A stretch of DNA of 64,000 nucleotides from Thermoplasmata archaeon (GTDB lineage: Archaea; Thermoplasmatota; Thermoplasmata; Lutacidiplasmatales; UBA184): assembly GCA_022750195.1 (NCBI GenBank), contig JAKIWE010000003.1:62001-126000 (forward strand), written 5' to 3'. This document shows, piece by piece, positions 31,863-40,720 of the stretch. The notes below the pieces were generated by a model. That model saw only the letters and a program-made list of their open reading frames with translations. It was not told the origin of the DNA and ran no database searches. Positions within the stretch are counted from its first letter, which is position 1; each line of letters starts with the position of its first letter. The position numbers were made by a program, and so were the translations under genes.

Positions 31863-32705
31863 CGTTCGGACCGACATCGGCGGGGGGTCGACCTCCCCGA
31901 CGTCGCCGAGGAAACGGGGAAGCTCCGGGGCGCTCACGAGCACCGTGCTGGGAATTCCTAAAAGGGAGGCCTCTCGGCACGCCGCGCCGACGCCGAACCG
32001 AACGATCGGGGCGTGGCTCGTCCGCTGGGCGAGATGGTACGCTTCGAGCCCGACCGCGGCGAGGATACCGTCCGGCCGCGCTGCGAGGAGGCTGCGAGCC
32101 GTCCGGATCGTCCCGAGGTCCTCCCCCCGCTTCGGGTCGAGGAGAAGGACCGACACGGGAGCGGGGCGCAGAGGGACGATCCCGTGGAGGTCGACGATCT
32201 CCACGATCGCCCCGGAGCGCGCCGGCCCGGCCGCGCGCCCCGTCGACGACCCCGAGTTCCCCGGGCGGGCCGTCAGGATACCTTGTTCCAAGGAGAGGCT
32301 CACGACGTCGCCCGTCCGCAGGGCGGCGCCGGCCAACGCTCGGCAGCTTCGAACGATCCGGAGCCTCACGAGACGGTCGGCCAGATCGTCGCGAAGTTCT
32401 CCGAGTCGAGAGTGCAACCAATCCACTCCCGTGACCGTCGGGCGGTACCGGCCGTCCCGACTCTCGACCAGCCCCCGTCGCGCCAAGGTCCGGAAGGCGT
32501 GGGAGGCGGCCTGCACGGTCACGCCCAACCGATCCGCGATCGGCCGGAGACGCGTCGGCGGCGCGGTCGTGCATTCGTAGAGGAAGAGGAGCTCCGTCAG
32601 CTCCGCTCGTCGACGAAGGCCCGCTAGGCCCCTCCGCCCCCGCCCGACGGGGGCCGGCGCGGAACCTGACGGTGAGGGCGAGGATCCCTCCGTCCCACCG
32701 CTCAC
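31794..32705 (-). CDS. Winged-helix regulator with C-terminal sensor-like domain
   Basis: 303 residues. The GTG start at 32705 overlaps the uvrB stop (GTGA), fixing the N-terminus; the open frame upstream lies inside uvrB. Winged helix at about 25-90: ELTELLFLYECTTAPPTRLR, LGVTVQAASHAFRTLARRGL. The remaining 200 residues (VSLSLEQGILTARPG; SGAIVEIVDLHGIVPLRPAP; YHLAQRTSHAPIVRFGVGAA) form an alpha-beta domain of archaeal regulators with no firm name. Third gene of larE-uvrB-regulator; it is convergent with and overlaps the importer ATPase gene by 69 bases, so transcripts of both could interfere. Confidence 0.7.
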   Translation of the reverse strand: MSGGTEGSSPSPSGSAPAPVGRGRRGLAGLRRRAELTELLFLYECTTAPPTRLRPIADRLGVTVQAASHAFRTLARRGLVESRDGRYRPTVTGVDWLHSRLGELRDDLADRLVRLRIVRSCRALAGAALRTGDVVSLSLEQGILTARPGNSGSSTGRAAGPARSGAIVEIVDLHGIVPLRPAPVSVLLLDPKRGEDLGTIRTARSLLAARPDGILAAVGLEAYHLAQRTSHAPIVRFGVGAACREASLLGIPSTVLVSAPELPRFLGDVGEVDPPPMSVRTLTGGRRGTAVDRRRRRASRKSA

Positions 32706-34768
32706 GAACTGGCCGCCTTGGCCCCGCGGCCCCGCCCCGCGTGGGCGCTGATGGCGACCTTGAGCTGTCGCTCGAGGTCCCGGATCCGGTCGCGGATGCG
32801 GGCCGCCTCCTCGAAGTCGAGCCGCTCGGCGGCGAGGCGCATCTCCTCCTCCAGGTTGGCGAGCAGGAGGGGGAGCCGTTGCTGCCACTTTGGACCCAGC
32901 CGCGAGGTAGAGAGCTCGCCGGAGGCCGCCTCGGCGCCCGGCTCGAGGAGAGAACGGATCTCCTTCCGGATCGACTCCGGCACGATGCCGTGCGCCCGGT
33001 TGAAGGCCACCTGGGTCTCCCGCCGGCGGTTCATCTCGGCGATCGCCCGCTGCATCGAGCCCGTGACCTTGTCCGCATAGAGCACGACGCGCCCGAGGAC
33101 GTTCCTCGAAGCGCGGCCCGACGTCTGGATGAGCGAGGTCTCGCTGCGGAGGTACCCTTCCTTGTCGGCGTCGAGGATCGCCACCAGACTCACCTCCGGC
33201 AGATCGAGCCCCTCCCGGAGAAGGTTGATCCCGACCAGGATGTCGAACTCCCCGAGCCGGAGGTCGCGCAGGATCTCCACGCGCTTGAGCGTCTCGACGT
33301 CGGAGTGCAGATAGCGGACCTTGAACCCGAGCTCCGCCAGGTAGCTGGCGAGCTCTTCGGAGGTGGCCTTGGTGAGCGTGGTCACGAGCGCCCGGTCGCC
33401 CCGCGCCACCACGGCCCGGAGCTCCTGGACCAGGTTCTCGATGTGGCCTTTCAGCGGCCGGACGTCGATCTCCGGGTCGACGAGGCCGGTCGGCCGGATG
33501 ATCTGCTCGACCACCCCCTTCGAGACCTTGCGCTCGAACGGACCGGGGGTGGCGGAGACGAACACCGCCTGCGGCACCTTCCCGAGGAACTCGGGGAACT
33601 TCAGCGGGCGGTTGTCCCGCGCCGAGGGGAGCCGCCAGCCGAAGTCGACGAGGTTGTCCTTCCGGCTCCGGTCACCCTTGTACATCCCCCCCAGCTGCGG
33701 GACGGTGACGTGGGACTCGTCGACGAACACGAGGAAATCGTCGGGGAAGAAATCGAGGAGCGTGAAGGGCGGCTCGCCGGGCTTCCGTCCGGCGAAGTAC
33801 CGCGCGTAGTTCTCGATCCCCCCGCAGTAACCGGTCTCCCGGATCATCTCGAGGTCGTAGTCGGTCCGCCCGCGCAGCCGCTGGGCCTCCACGATCTTCT
33901 CCTGCGCGGTGAATTCGGCGATGCGCGCCTCCTTTTCCGCGTTGATCTCGGCGAGGATGGACTCCAGCCGCTCGTCGGCGCTCAGGAAGTGCGTGGCCGG
34001 GAAGACGACGATCTCGTTCACGTCGCGGATCTCCTCCTGCGTGAGCTTGTCGAGCTCGGTGATGCTCTCGATCCGGTCGCCGTCGAAGACGATCCGGTGG
34101 AGCGTGTCGCCGGCGCCGAGCAGGTCGAGCGTGCCGCCGCGGACCCGGAACCGGCCTCGCTTGAGCTCGACATCGTTGCGCTGGTAGCGCATGCGGATCA
34201 ACTGCTCGATGAGGGCACGACGGCCGAGCTCCTCGTCGCGCCGGACGCGGACGACGTTCGCGCTGTAGTCCTCCGGGGAGCCGAGGCCGTAGATGCAGCT
34301 GACGGAGGCGACGATGATCACGTCGCGCCGGGTCATCAACGCCTGCGTCGCGCGGTGGCGGAGCTTCTCGATCTCCTCGTTGATCGAGGCGTCCTTCTCG
34401 ACGTAGAGGTCGGTCTGCGGGACGTACGCCTCGGGCTGGTAGAAGTCGTAGTAGCTCACGAAGTACTCGACCGCGTTCCGGGGGAACAGGGCCCGGAATT
34501 CGCTCACGAGCTGCGCGGCGAGCGTCTTGTTCGGCGAGACCACGATCGTCGGCCGCTGCAGCTGCGCGATGACGTGGGCCATCGTGAACGTCTTGCCCGA
34601 GCCGGTCACGCCGAGCAGGGTGACGAACTTCTCGTCGCGCTGGAGCCGTTCGACCAGTTCGGCGATCGCCTTCGGCTGGTCGCCCTGGGGGACGAGCTCG
34701 GTCTCGATCTCGAATCGCCCGGGCAGCGTTCGCAGGGCCAGCGCCTTCGAGGGAGAGGCGGCCGGCAC
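32702..34768 (-). CDS. uvrB: UvrB, nucleotide excision repair helicase subunit
   Basis: 688 residues, full length. Domain 1a Walker A LLGVTGSGKTFTMAHV, the TNKTLAAQL-type motif (VSPNKTLAAQLVSEFR), damage-probing beta-hairpin YYDFYQPEAYVPQTDLYVEK, Walker B/DEAD-equivalent FLVFVDESHVTVPQLGGMYK, motif V GINLLREGLDLPEVSLVA, motif VI QTSGRASRNVLGRV, and the C-terminal UvrC-binding coiled coil (LEEEMRLAAERLDFEEAARI). Loads on damaged DNA from UvrA and recruits UvrC; a bacterial-type system found in some archaea by transfer. GTG start, 6 bases after larE. uvrA and uvrC are not in the window. Confidence 0.97.
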   Translation of the reverse strand: MPAASPSKALALRTLPGRFEIETELVPQGDQPKAIAELVERLQRDEKFVTLLGVTGSGKTFTMAHVIAQLQRPTIVVSPNKTLAAQLVSEFRALFPRNAVEYFVSYYDFYQPEAYVPQTDLYVEKDASINEEIEKLRHRATQALMTRRDVIIVASVSCIYGLGSPEDYSANVVRVRRDEELGRRALIEQLIRMRYQRNDVELKRGRFRVRGGTLDLLGAGDTLHRIVFDGDRIESITELDKLTQEEIRDVNEIVVFPATHFLSADERLESILAEINAEKEARIAEFTAQEKIVEAQRLRGRTDYDLEMIRETGYCGGIENYARYFAGRKPGEPPFTLLDFFPDDFLVFVDESHVTVPQLGGMYKGDRSRKDNLVDFGWRLPSARDNRPLKFPEFLGKVPQAVFVSATPGPFERKVSKGVVEQIIRPTGLVDPEIDVRPLKGHIENLVQELRAVVARGDRALVTTLTKATSEELASYLAELGFKVRYLHSDVETLKRVEILRDLRLGEFDILVGINLLREGLDLPEVSLVAILDADKEGYLRSETSLIQTSGRASRNVLGRVVLYADKVTGSMQRAIAEMNRRRETQVAFNRAHGIVPESIRKEIRSLLEPGAEAASGELSTSRLGPKWQQRLPLLLANLEEEMRLAAERLDFEEAARIRDRIRDLERQLKVAISAHAGRGRGAKAASS

Positions 34769-34774
34769 GGTCCT

Positions 34775-35590
34775 CTAGGCCCCCGCCCGTGGTCGATAGC
34801 CCACGGGGTCCAGCACGACGTCGGCGAAGCCTCGGCGACGCAGCTCTCCCTGGACGGCTCGCGCGATCGTAGGGTCGAACAGGCGAGGGAGCTCGTCGGC
34901 TCCGACCTCGATGCGGGCGGCGTCGCCCCGCGTCCGGACGCGGACGCGGTGGAACCCCTGGCCCTCGAGCCAGGCTTCGGCCGATTCGACCCGGGCGAGC
35001 ACGTCGGCGTGCACGGCTTCCCCGTGGGGGATCCGGGAGGCTAGGCAGGCATCGGACGGTTGGTCCCAGTTCGGGAGGTGGGACTCCCGGGCGAAGGCTC
35101 GAACGTCGTCCTTGCGCCATTGCCCGGCGACGAGCGGATGCCGGAACTTCGCCTCGTCCATCGCACGGAGCCCCGGACGGTCGTCCCCCAGGTCGTCCAA
35201 ATGGACCCCGTCCAAGTACTGTACGATCCCGTTCGCTGCGCCCCATTCGCGCAACACGGACGATTCGGTCGATCGGCAGAAGTAGCAACGGTTCGGCGGG
35301 TTGGCTCGGTACTCCGCCACGGTGAGCGGATTCACGGGGAGGACGACATGCTCGATGCCGATCGAGGCCGCCACGCTCCGAGCCCGTTCCACCTCGCGGG
35401 CGGCGACCGCGGGCCCGGTGAGCGTCACCGCGACCGCCTGCCCGGGGAAAGCGGTCTCCGCCAGGCGGGCGACCGCGCCCGAGTCGACCCCTCCGGAGAG
35501 CGCCACCAGCGGGCGGCCTTCCCGCGCTATCCAAGCCTGGAGCTCCGCCGGGCTCCAGCGGCGGGGTACGGGCGACGGGCCCTCCACCAT
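34775..35590 (-). CDS. larE: LarE-like ATP-dependent sacrificial sulfur transferase (PP-loop)
   Basis: 271 residues from ATG 35590. PP-loop LVALSGGVDSGAVARLAETA, conserved NPPNRCYFCRS with Cys residues near 98-101 and the signature PSDACLASRIPHGEAV. In bacteria LarE gives up its own Cys sulfur to make the nickel-pincer cofactor; C176-type Cys is present here in DACLASRI. No larB or larC is nearby, so another sulfur-insertion role is possible. First gene of a tight operon with uvrB (6 bases) and a regulator. The open frame extends to 35998, antisense to the PPC gene, and is not used. Confidence 0.85.
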   Translation of the reverse strand: MVEGPSPVPRRWSPAELQAWIAREGRPLVALSGGVDSGAVARLAETAFPGQAVAVTLTGPAVAAREVERARSVAASIGIEHVVLPVNPLTVAEYRANPPNRCYFCRSTESSVLREWGAANGIVQYLDGVHLDDLGDDRPGLRAMDEAKFRHPLVAGQWRKDDVRAFARESHLPNWDQPSDACLASRIPHGEAVHADVLARVESAEAWLEGQGFHRVRVRTRGDAARIEVGADELPRLFDPTIARAVQGELRRRGFADVVLDPVGYRPRAGA

Positions 35591-35683
35591 CCGCCAGCCT
35601 ACGCCGCCCGCGAGAAAACCGTTGCCCCGAGGTCGGGAAACGGGCCGCAACGGAGATACGATTCTTGCCGAGTGGGTCCAGCC

Positions 35684-36121
35684 ATGCAGGTCGTGAGCGA
35701 AGGCAGTCGGTGGATGCTCAGGCTCAGCGAAGGGGACGACCTCCACGAAAAGATCGGTTCGCTGGTCGACTCGGCGGGGGTGAAAGCGGGGGCGGTCGTG
35801 ATGGGGATCGGGATGCTCGGCTCGGCGTCCATCGGGTTCTGGAACGGGCGGGAGTACGCGACGCGCGAACTCATCACGCCCCACGAGCTGGTCGCGCTCG
35901 GCGGCTCCCTCGCCATTGCCGACGGGCGGCCGTCGGTCCACCTCCACGCGAGCCTCGCTGGGCCGACCCACGCCGTCGTCGGGGGCCATCTGGTTCACGG
36001 GAAGGTCGGCATCCTCGCCGAGGTGCTCGTGGCAGGCTTCCCGGGACGTACCTTCGGCCGACCTATGGTCGAGAGCCTCGGTCTACGCGCCCTCGACCTG
36101 GAACCGGCGCCTTCCGAGTGA
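35684..36121 (+). CDS. PPC/DUF296 domain protein
   Basis: 145 residues. Single PPC fold: WMLRLSEGDDLHEKIGSLVD, AGAVVMGIGMLGSASIGFWN, and the metal-binding signature HLHASLAGPTHAVVGGHLVH (His-X-His and Gly-Gly-His). In archaea these are stand-alone trimers of unknown role; in plants they are fused to AT-hooks. Reads toward lhr; gap 36 bases. Confidence 0.88.
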   Translation: MQVVSEGSRWMLRLSEGDDLHEKIGSLVDSAGVKAGAVVMGIGMLGSASIGFWNGREYATRELITPHELVALGGSLAIADGRPSVHLHASLAGPTHAVVGGHLVHGKVGILAEVLVAGFPGRTFGRPMVESLGLRALDLEPAPSE

Positions 36122-36157
36122 GGGGGGCGGGGCGGCCGCCTCCCCTTACGCCATATC

Positions 36158-39004
36158 GTGGTCGAGATTGCGCGCGGCCCCGTGACGAGCACCTCGACGG
36201 TCGGCCTCGAGCGCCTCCACGCCCGCCTTCAGGAGGCGGTGCGCCGGAGGGGCTGGCAGGAGCCGACCGAGATCCAGCGCCTGGCGGTCCCCCTGCTCCA
36301 CGAGGCGACGGACGCGTTGCTCATCTCCCCGACCGGGACCGGCAAGACCGAAGCGGCGCTCCTTCCCCTCCTCTCCCGGCAGCTCAAGGACCCGTCCCCT
36401 CCGGTGAGCCTCCTCTACGTCACGCCGCTCCGAGCGCTCAACCGGGACCTCGAACACCGTCTGGTCGAGCTCGTCGGGGAGATCGGCCTCAAGGCCGCGG
36501 TCCGCCATGGGGACACGCCGCCGGCCGAGCGGCTGCGCCAATCGAAACGGCCGCCGGATCTTCTGTTGACCACGCCGGAAACCCTGCAGCTCCTTCTCGT
36601 CGGGCGGAAGCTTCGAGAAGGACTGCGACAGGTCCGTGCGGTCGTCGTCGACGAGGTCCACGAGCTCGCTCCCTCGGACCGCGGGGCCCAGCTCGCGCTG
36701 ACGCTGGAACGGCTCGACGACTTCGTCGGTCGACCGGTCCGACGGATCGGCCTCTCGGCGACCGTCGGCAACCCCGAGGAGGTCGCGCGGTTCCTCTCCC
36801 CCGAGCCCCGACGGGTCGAGGTGGTCACCGCGCGTCGTCCCCGCCGGATCCACATCGACGTCAAGCTCCCCCCACCGGACCGGCCTCCGTTAGCGGCCGA
36901 GGTGGTCTCGGAGCTGAAGGCCGACCCCGTCCTTCTCGCCGGGCTTAGGTCGGTCGAGGAGGAGATCCGTAGCCACCGGACGACGCTGATCTTCGTCAAC
37001 ACGCGACCGACGGCCGAAGGGCTCTGCGCCCGGTTGCGGCGGCTCGCCCCGGACCTGCCCGTCGCGGTCCACCACGGCTCCCTGTCGCGGGAGGTGCGGG
37101 AAGAGGCGGAGCGGGCGTTCCGCGACGGCGAGCTACGAGCGCTCGTCGCGACGTCCTCCCTCGAGCTCGGCATCGACATCGGCGCCGTCGACCTCGTGCT
37201 CCAGTTCGGCTCGCCCCATCAGGCCGGGCGCCTGCTGCAGCGCGTGGGCCGCAGCGGCCACCGCATCGACCGAGAGGTCCGTGGCGCGGTCATCGCGCTC
37301 GACGACGAGGACGTGGAGGAGGCGGCGGTCCTCGCGCGCCGCGCGGTGCACGGCGAGATCGAGCCCACCCGCTGGCGCACTCGCAACCGGCTGGCCGTCG
37401 CCCAACAGATCCTGGGCACGCTCCGCGCCGAAGGCGGGGTCGACGCGGCTGAGCTTCGCGCACGGTTCCGCCGGGCGGAGCCGGCGCGCGGGCTCGACGA
37501 CGGCGAATGGGAGGCGCTGGTCGGTTACCTCGAGGAGATTGGTCTTCTACGCTCCGAAGCGCGCCGCCTCGTCTCCGGCCGGGGGACGCTGCACCGGTTC
37601 TACTCGACGCTCTCGCTCATCCCGGACGAGCGAACCTACCGACTTCGGGACATGGCGACCCGCCGCGTGATCGGCACGCTCGACGAGCGGTTCGTCCTGA
37701 CGCAGATCCTCGCGCAGCCGGAGATGATCTTTCTCCTGCACGGTCGGACCTGGAAGGTCGTCGAGTTCCGGGACGAGGAGCTGCTCGTCGAGACCGTCGC
37801 GGAGCTCGGACAAGAGCCGCGGTGGGTCGGCGAGGACCTCCCCGTGCCGTTCGACGTGGCGCAGGAGATCGGCCGGCTGCGGCGGGAGCGCAACACCGCC
37901 GACTACCCACTCGACGCCCCCGCGCGGGCGCGGCTCGACGAGCGGTTTGGCCAACTGCCACGGACGGCCGTGGTCCCGGACGACCGTCGGGTGACGATCA
38001 CCGTCTCCGGGCGCCTCGCCGTGGTCGGTGCCTGTTTCGGCACCCGCACCAACGACACTCTCGCCCTCGCCGCGGCCGGTCTCCTGACCGCCCGGCTGGG
38101 GGCTCGGGTCGAAGTGGTCGCGGTCGAGCCTACCTGGATCGTCCTGGGCCTACCGGTCGCCGTCGACGGGGCGACGATCCGCGACTGCCTCGCCATCCCT
38201 CCAGCGACCCTCGACGGGCTCGTCGAGCGGCTGGTCCCGAGCGGCCTCGACTACCGATGGGTCTTCCTCACCGTCGCCCGGAAGCTGGGGGTGTTGCCCC
38301 CGTCGGCGGACCCCCGCAACCTGAGAAACCTCGAGCCGCTCCTCGACCGCTCCCGCACGACTCCGCTCGGCGAAGAGGTACTCGAAAAGACGCTCCACGA
38401 CCGGTTCGATGTCGACCATGCCCGGGAGGTCTTGGGACGCTTGGAGTCCGGCACCCTCGAGCTCCATCTCACCCCCCCCAACGCGTGGAGCGACCAGCCG
38501 CTCTCGCGACTTCGGTGGCGGGAGCTACCGGACGTTCCTCCCCCTACCCTTCTGAAGGCCGTTGGAGACCGACTGAAACAGGAAGCTCTCACGCTCGTCT
38601 GCCTGCGATGCGGGTTCACCCGGACCACGACGGCCGCCCGCTACCGGACCGAGGGCGGTAGCCAATGTCGGATCTGTCACGGAGCGCTCTCGGGCGTCCT
38701 CTCCCCGCGACGGACCGACGAGATCGACCGGCTCTCTCGGTACGCGAAGGCGAAGTGGAAAGGCCGTAAGGGTCCGGGTCGGAAGGTCGGGGCGATCGAA
38801 GCGCTGGTCCGGCAAGCCTACACCTCCGCCGAGCTGCTCGCCCACTACGGCGAGCGGGCGCTGCTCTGCCTCGCCGCCCGGGGCATCGGGCCGGATACGG
38901 CCCGCCGGCTCCTCGCGCGCCTGTACCGGAGCGACGACGAGCTGCTCACGGAGATCCTGCGCGCCGAACGCAGCTACGCCCGTACCCGGGCTTTCTGGGA
39001 CTAG
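36158..39004 (+). CDS. lhr: Lhr-type superfamily 2 DNA/RNA helicase
   Basis: 948 residues from GTG 36158. Helicase motifs: Q-motif region (PTEIQRLAVPLL), I SPTGTGKTEAALLP, Ia TPLRALNRDLE, II VVVDEVHELA (DEVH), III LSATVGN, IV FVNTRPTAEGLC, V VATSSLELGIDIGAVDLV, VI QRVGRSGHR. The Lhr core domain with winged helix follows, then a long C-terminal part with a Cys4 zinc module (LVCLRCGFTRT and SQCRICHGAL, about 802-845) before a helical tail. Lhr unwinds RNA:DNA hybrids in repair or recombination. Its stop overlaps the convergent trm1 gene end by 4 bases. Confidence 0.93.
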   Translation: MVEIARGPVTSTSTVGLERLHARLQEAVRRRGWQEPTEIQRLAVPLLHEATDALLISPTGTGKTEAALLPLLSRQLKDPSPPVSLLYVTPLRALNRDLEHRLVELVGEIGLKAAVRHGDTPPAERLRQSKRPPDLLLTTPETLQLLLVGRKLREGLRQVRAVVVDEVHELAPSDRGAQLALTLERLDDFVGRPVRRIGLSATVGNPEEVARFLSPEPRRVEVVTARRPRRIHIDVKLPPPDRPPLAAEVVSELKADPVLLAGLRSVEEEIRSHRTTLIFVNTRPTAEGLCARLRRLAPDLPVAVHHGSLSREVREEAERAFRDGELRALVATSSLELGIDIGAVDLVLQFGSPHQAGRLLQRVGRSGHRIDREVRGAVIALDDEDVEEAAVLARRAVHGEIEPTRWRTRNRLAVAQQILGTLRAEGGVDAAELRARFRRAEPARGLDDGEWEALVGYLEEIGLLRSEARRLVSGRGTLHRFYSTLSLIPDERTYRLRDMATRRVIGTLDERFVLTQILAQPEMIFLLHGRTWKVVEFRDEELLVETVAELGQEPRWVGEDLPVPFDVAQEIGRLRRERNTADYPLDAPARARLDERFGQLPRTAVVPDDRRVTITVSGRLAVVGACFGTRTNDTLALAAAGLLTARLGARVEVVAVEPTWIVLGLPVAVDGATIRDCLAIPPATLDGLVERLVPSGLDYRWVFLTVARKLGVLPPSADPRNLRNLEPLLDRSRTTPLGEEVLEKTLHDRFDVDHAREVLGRLESGTLELHLTPPNAWSDQPLSRLRWRELPDVPPPTLLKAVGDRLKQEALTLVCLRCGFTRTTTAARYRTEGGSQCRICHGALSGVLSPRRTDEIDRLSRYAKAKWKGRKGPGRKVGAIEALVRQAYTSAELLAHYGERALLCLAARGIGPDTARRLLARLYRSDDELLTEILRAERSYARTRAFWD

Positions 39005-40095
39005 CCGCCGGCCACCGAGCGCGCCGTCGACTCGACGACCTCGCGGGGGGCGGTGGTCCGGAAGGCGCTCGGGCGCACGTGCGATCGGGCGGCGAGGTAC
39101 CCGGCGCCTCGAAGTCCCTCGACCAGGGGGGCCAGGGCCGGCGGAGAGCCGAGGTGGAGCGCCCCGGCGATCTCATTCGGCTCGTAGAACAGTACCGCTT
39201 CGACCGACGATTCCTCTCGCCAACGGTCGATCAGCCGGCGGAGCGCCAACGGTTCGGCCGCGGTCGAGGGCACCTCCAACCGGTGGACGAAGGCAGCATC
39301 GAGGAGAGGTCCCAACCACATCGGCCCGAACGAGTCTCCTGCGGGCAGTCGAGGGCCGGTCCAGCCCGGTCGGAGGATCGGGCCGACCGGGTCGGCCTGG
39401 TTCGTCGGCTCCTCGCCTACCGTGAGGTAGCAGCGAAGATGATGGCCGAGCACGTAGGCGAGGCGAGGGGTAAGGGACCGCTTGGATCGCCGGGCGGCCC
39501 CCGCGAGGTAGGCGAGCAGGATCCGAAGCCCCCCCTCGGGGCCCAGCCGGCCGCGAAGCGGGACCGCGCGGTACCGTCGCTCGCAGGCCGCCCGGTTGGC
39601 CCCAGCCAGCACGGGGAGATCGGTCGCCGTGACCGCGAGGAGACCGCCGCCCGCGACCGCGGCGAGCGCGGCGTCCACGAACGGCACCGGAGATCCGAAC
39701 GGGTCGAGGTCGACGTAGTCGAATTTCCGGAGCGCGATGGTTCGTTGCGCATCGCACCGAACGACCTCGGCTCCCCGGTCCCGAAACGCAGCGCCGTTCG
39801 ACGCCAACACCCGTATCGCCGCCGGATTTCGCTCCGTGAGCACCATCCGCCCGAACGGTCCGCCTTCGTGGAGGATGCGCAACCCGCGCACGCCCGTCGC
39901 CGAGAGCATCTCCCAGCCCAGGCGCTCTCCGGTGCGTCCGGCCTCCGCCCGGGCGACCGCGACCGAGAGGTCACGGTCCAGCGCCATCGCCGGATTGTAG
40001 AACACCGACTGGCGGCGGGCGGGACCGCGGCGGTTCGTAGAAACGGGGTGGCGGAACTCGGTCGCGCCCTCGCGTCCGAGCGGGGCGTCGCTCAG
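39001..40095 (-). CDS. trm1: tRNA (guanine26-N2/N2,N2) dimethyltransferase Trm1, likely CTG start
   Basis: Adds one or two methyl groups to G26 of tRNA using SAM. From GTG 40005 the protein would be 334 residues and begin VFYNPAMALDRDLSV, lacking the normal N-terminal strands. The same frame stays open upstream and encodes LSDAPLGREGATEFRHPVST then NRRGPARRQS, which aligns with the family's opening (e.g. KEGKARILVPK before VFYNP). No ATG, GTG or TTG exists there; a CTG at 40095-40093 overlaps the upstream gene's TGA as CTGA, just as ATGA/GTGA couplings do elsewhere here. That gives 364 residues. Other motifs: LGWEMLSATGVRGLRILHEG (SAM loop), FDYVDLDPFGSPVPFVDAAL, TATDLPVLAG. Identity certain, start probable. 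Confidence 0.9.
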   Translation of the reverse strand: MSDAPLGREGATEFRHPVSTNRRGPARRQSVFYNPAMALDRDLSVAVARAEAGRTGERLGWEMLSATGVRGLRILHEGGPFGRMVLTERNPAAIRVLASNGAAFRDRGAEVVRCDAQRTIALRKFDYVDLDPFGSPVPFVDAALAAVAGGGLLAVTATDLPVLAGANRAACERRYRAVPLRGRLGPEGGLRILLAYLAGAARRSKRSLTPRLAYVLGHHLRCYLTVGEEPTNQADPVGPILRPGWTGPRLPAGDSFGPMWLGPLLDAAFVHRLEVPSTAAEPLALRRLIDRWREESSVEAVLFYEPNEIAGALHLGSPPALAPLVEGLRGAGYLAARSHVRPSAFRTTAPREVVESTARSVAGG

Positions 40096-40649
40096 TGGGC
40101 CTGGCCCGTCAGGAGGCGCACGATCTTGATCGCGAGCAGGTTCTTGTTCACCGGCGTCACCTCGAGGAGCCGTAGTTCGTCCCTCCGCCGGATGTCCTGG
40201 AGGAGCGGATTGCGGGATTTCTTATGAAGCGTCATGACGATCGACTTCTCGGTGTCGAGCGTCTCGATCACCGTCTTCGTGAACGCGTCGCTCTCGACCT
40301 CCATCTTGCCGACCTCGTCGATGACGACCACGTCCGCAGACTCCCGAGCCTCCTTGAGCGCGCGAGAGCCAAGGCCCTCGAGAGCGGCGAGGTTGACGCC
40401 GTACTTCCCGGAGCGAACGCGCGACTTGATCGACTCGTGGGCGAACACCTCGCTCTCCTTCGTCATCCAGTTCGTGATCTGGAAACCGGCCCGCCGGTGC
40501 TTTTCGACGATCGGTTCGGTGACCATGCCCCCGACCTTGATCCCCTCCTGCTCGAGGAGCTGGATGATCCGCAGGAGCGTCTGCGTCTTGCCCGAGCCGG
40601 GAAGGCCCGTGATCCCGATCTTCACGGGCGCTACCGGACGGCGAGGCAC
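40092..40649 (-). CDS. THEP1-type nucleoside-triphosphatase
   Basis: 185 residues. Walker A GITGLPGSGKTQTLLRII, Walker B VVVIDEVGKMEVES, and RSGKYGVNLAALEGLG as in THEP1 from hyperthermophiles. Hydrolyses NTPs in vitro; its cellular role is unclear. The GTG start at 40649 has an excellent ribosome-binding sequence GGAGTGATCC 4 nt upstream (40654-40663). Overlaps the downstream trm1 start by CTGA. Confidence 0.88.
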   Translation of the reverse strand: MPRRPVAPVKIGITGLPGSGKTQTLLRIIQLLEQEGIKVGGMVTEPIVEKHRRAGFQITNWMTKESEVFAHESIKSRVRSGKYGVNLAALEGLGSRALKEARESADVVVIDEVGKMEVESDAFTKTVIETLDTEKSIVMTLHKKSRNPLLQDIRRRDELRLLEVTPVNKNLLAIKIVRLLTGQAH

Positions 40650-40653
40650 GAGT

Positions 40654-40663
40654 GGATCACTCC
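40654..40663 (-). promoter_or_regulatory. Strong Shine-Dalgarno sequence of the THEP1 gene
   Basis: GGAGTGATCC, 4 nt before GTG 40649, nearly the full complement of the archaeal 16S rRNA 3' end. It fixes the start of the THEP1 gene and shows that leadered messages coexist with leaderless ones. Confidence 0.6.
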
Positions 40664-40720
40664 TTCGACCACCAAATGGCCGCGAGAGATAAGAGCCTGC
40701 TCGGGTCCGGAGCAGTTTCC

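Noticed and set aside
32672-35044. A 790-codon open frame on the plus strand
   Set aside because: Exactly antisense to uvrB; composition is Arg/Glu/Leu-rich as expected for the complementary frame of high-GC genes, with no family motif.
33672-35534. A 620-codon minus-strand frame across uvrB and larE
   Set aside because: Shadow frame; the true genes have clear catalytic motifs.
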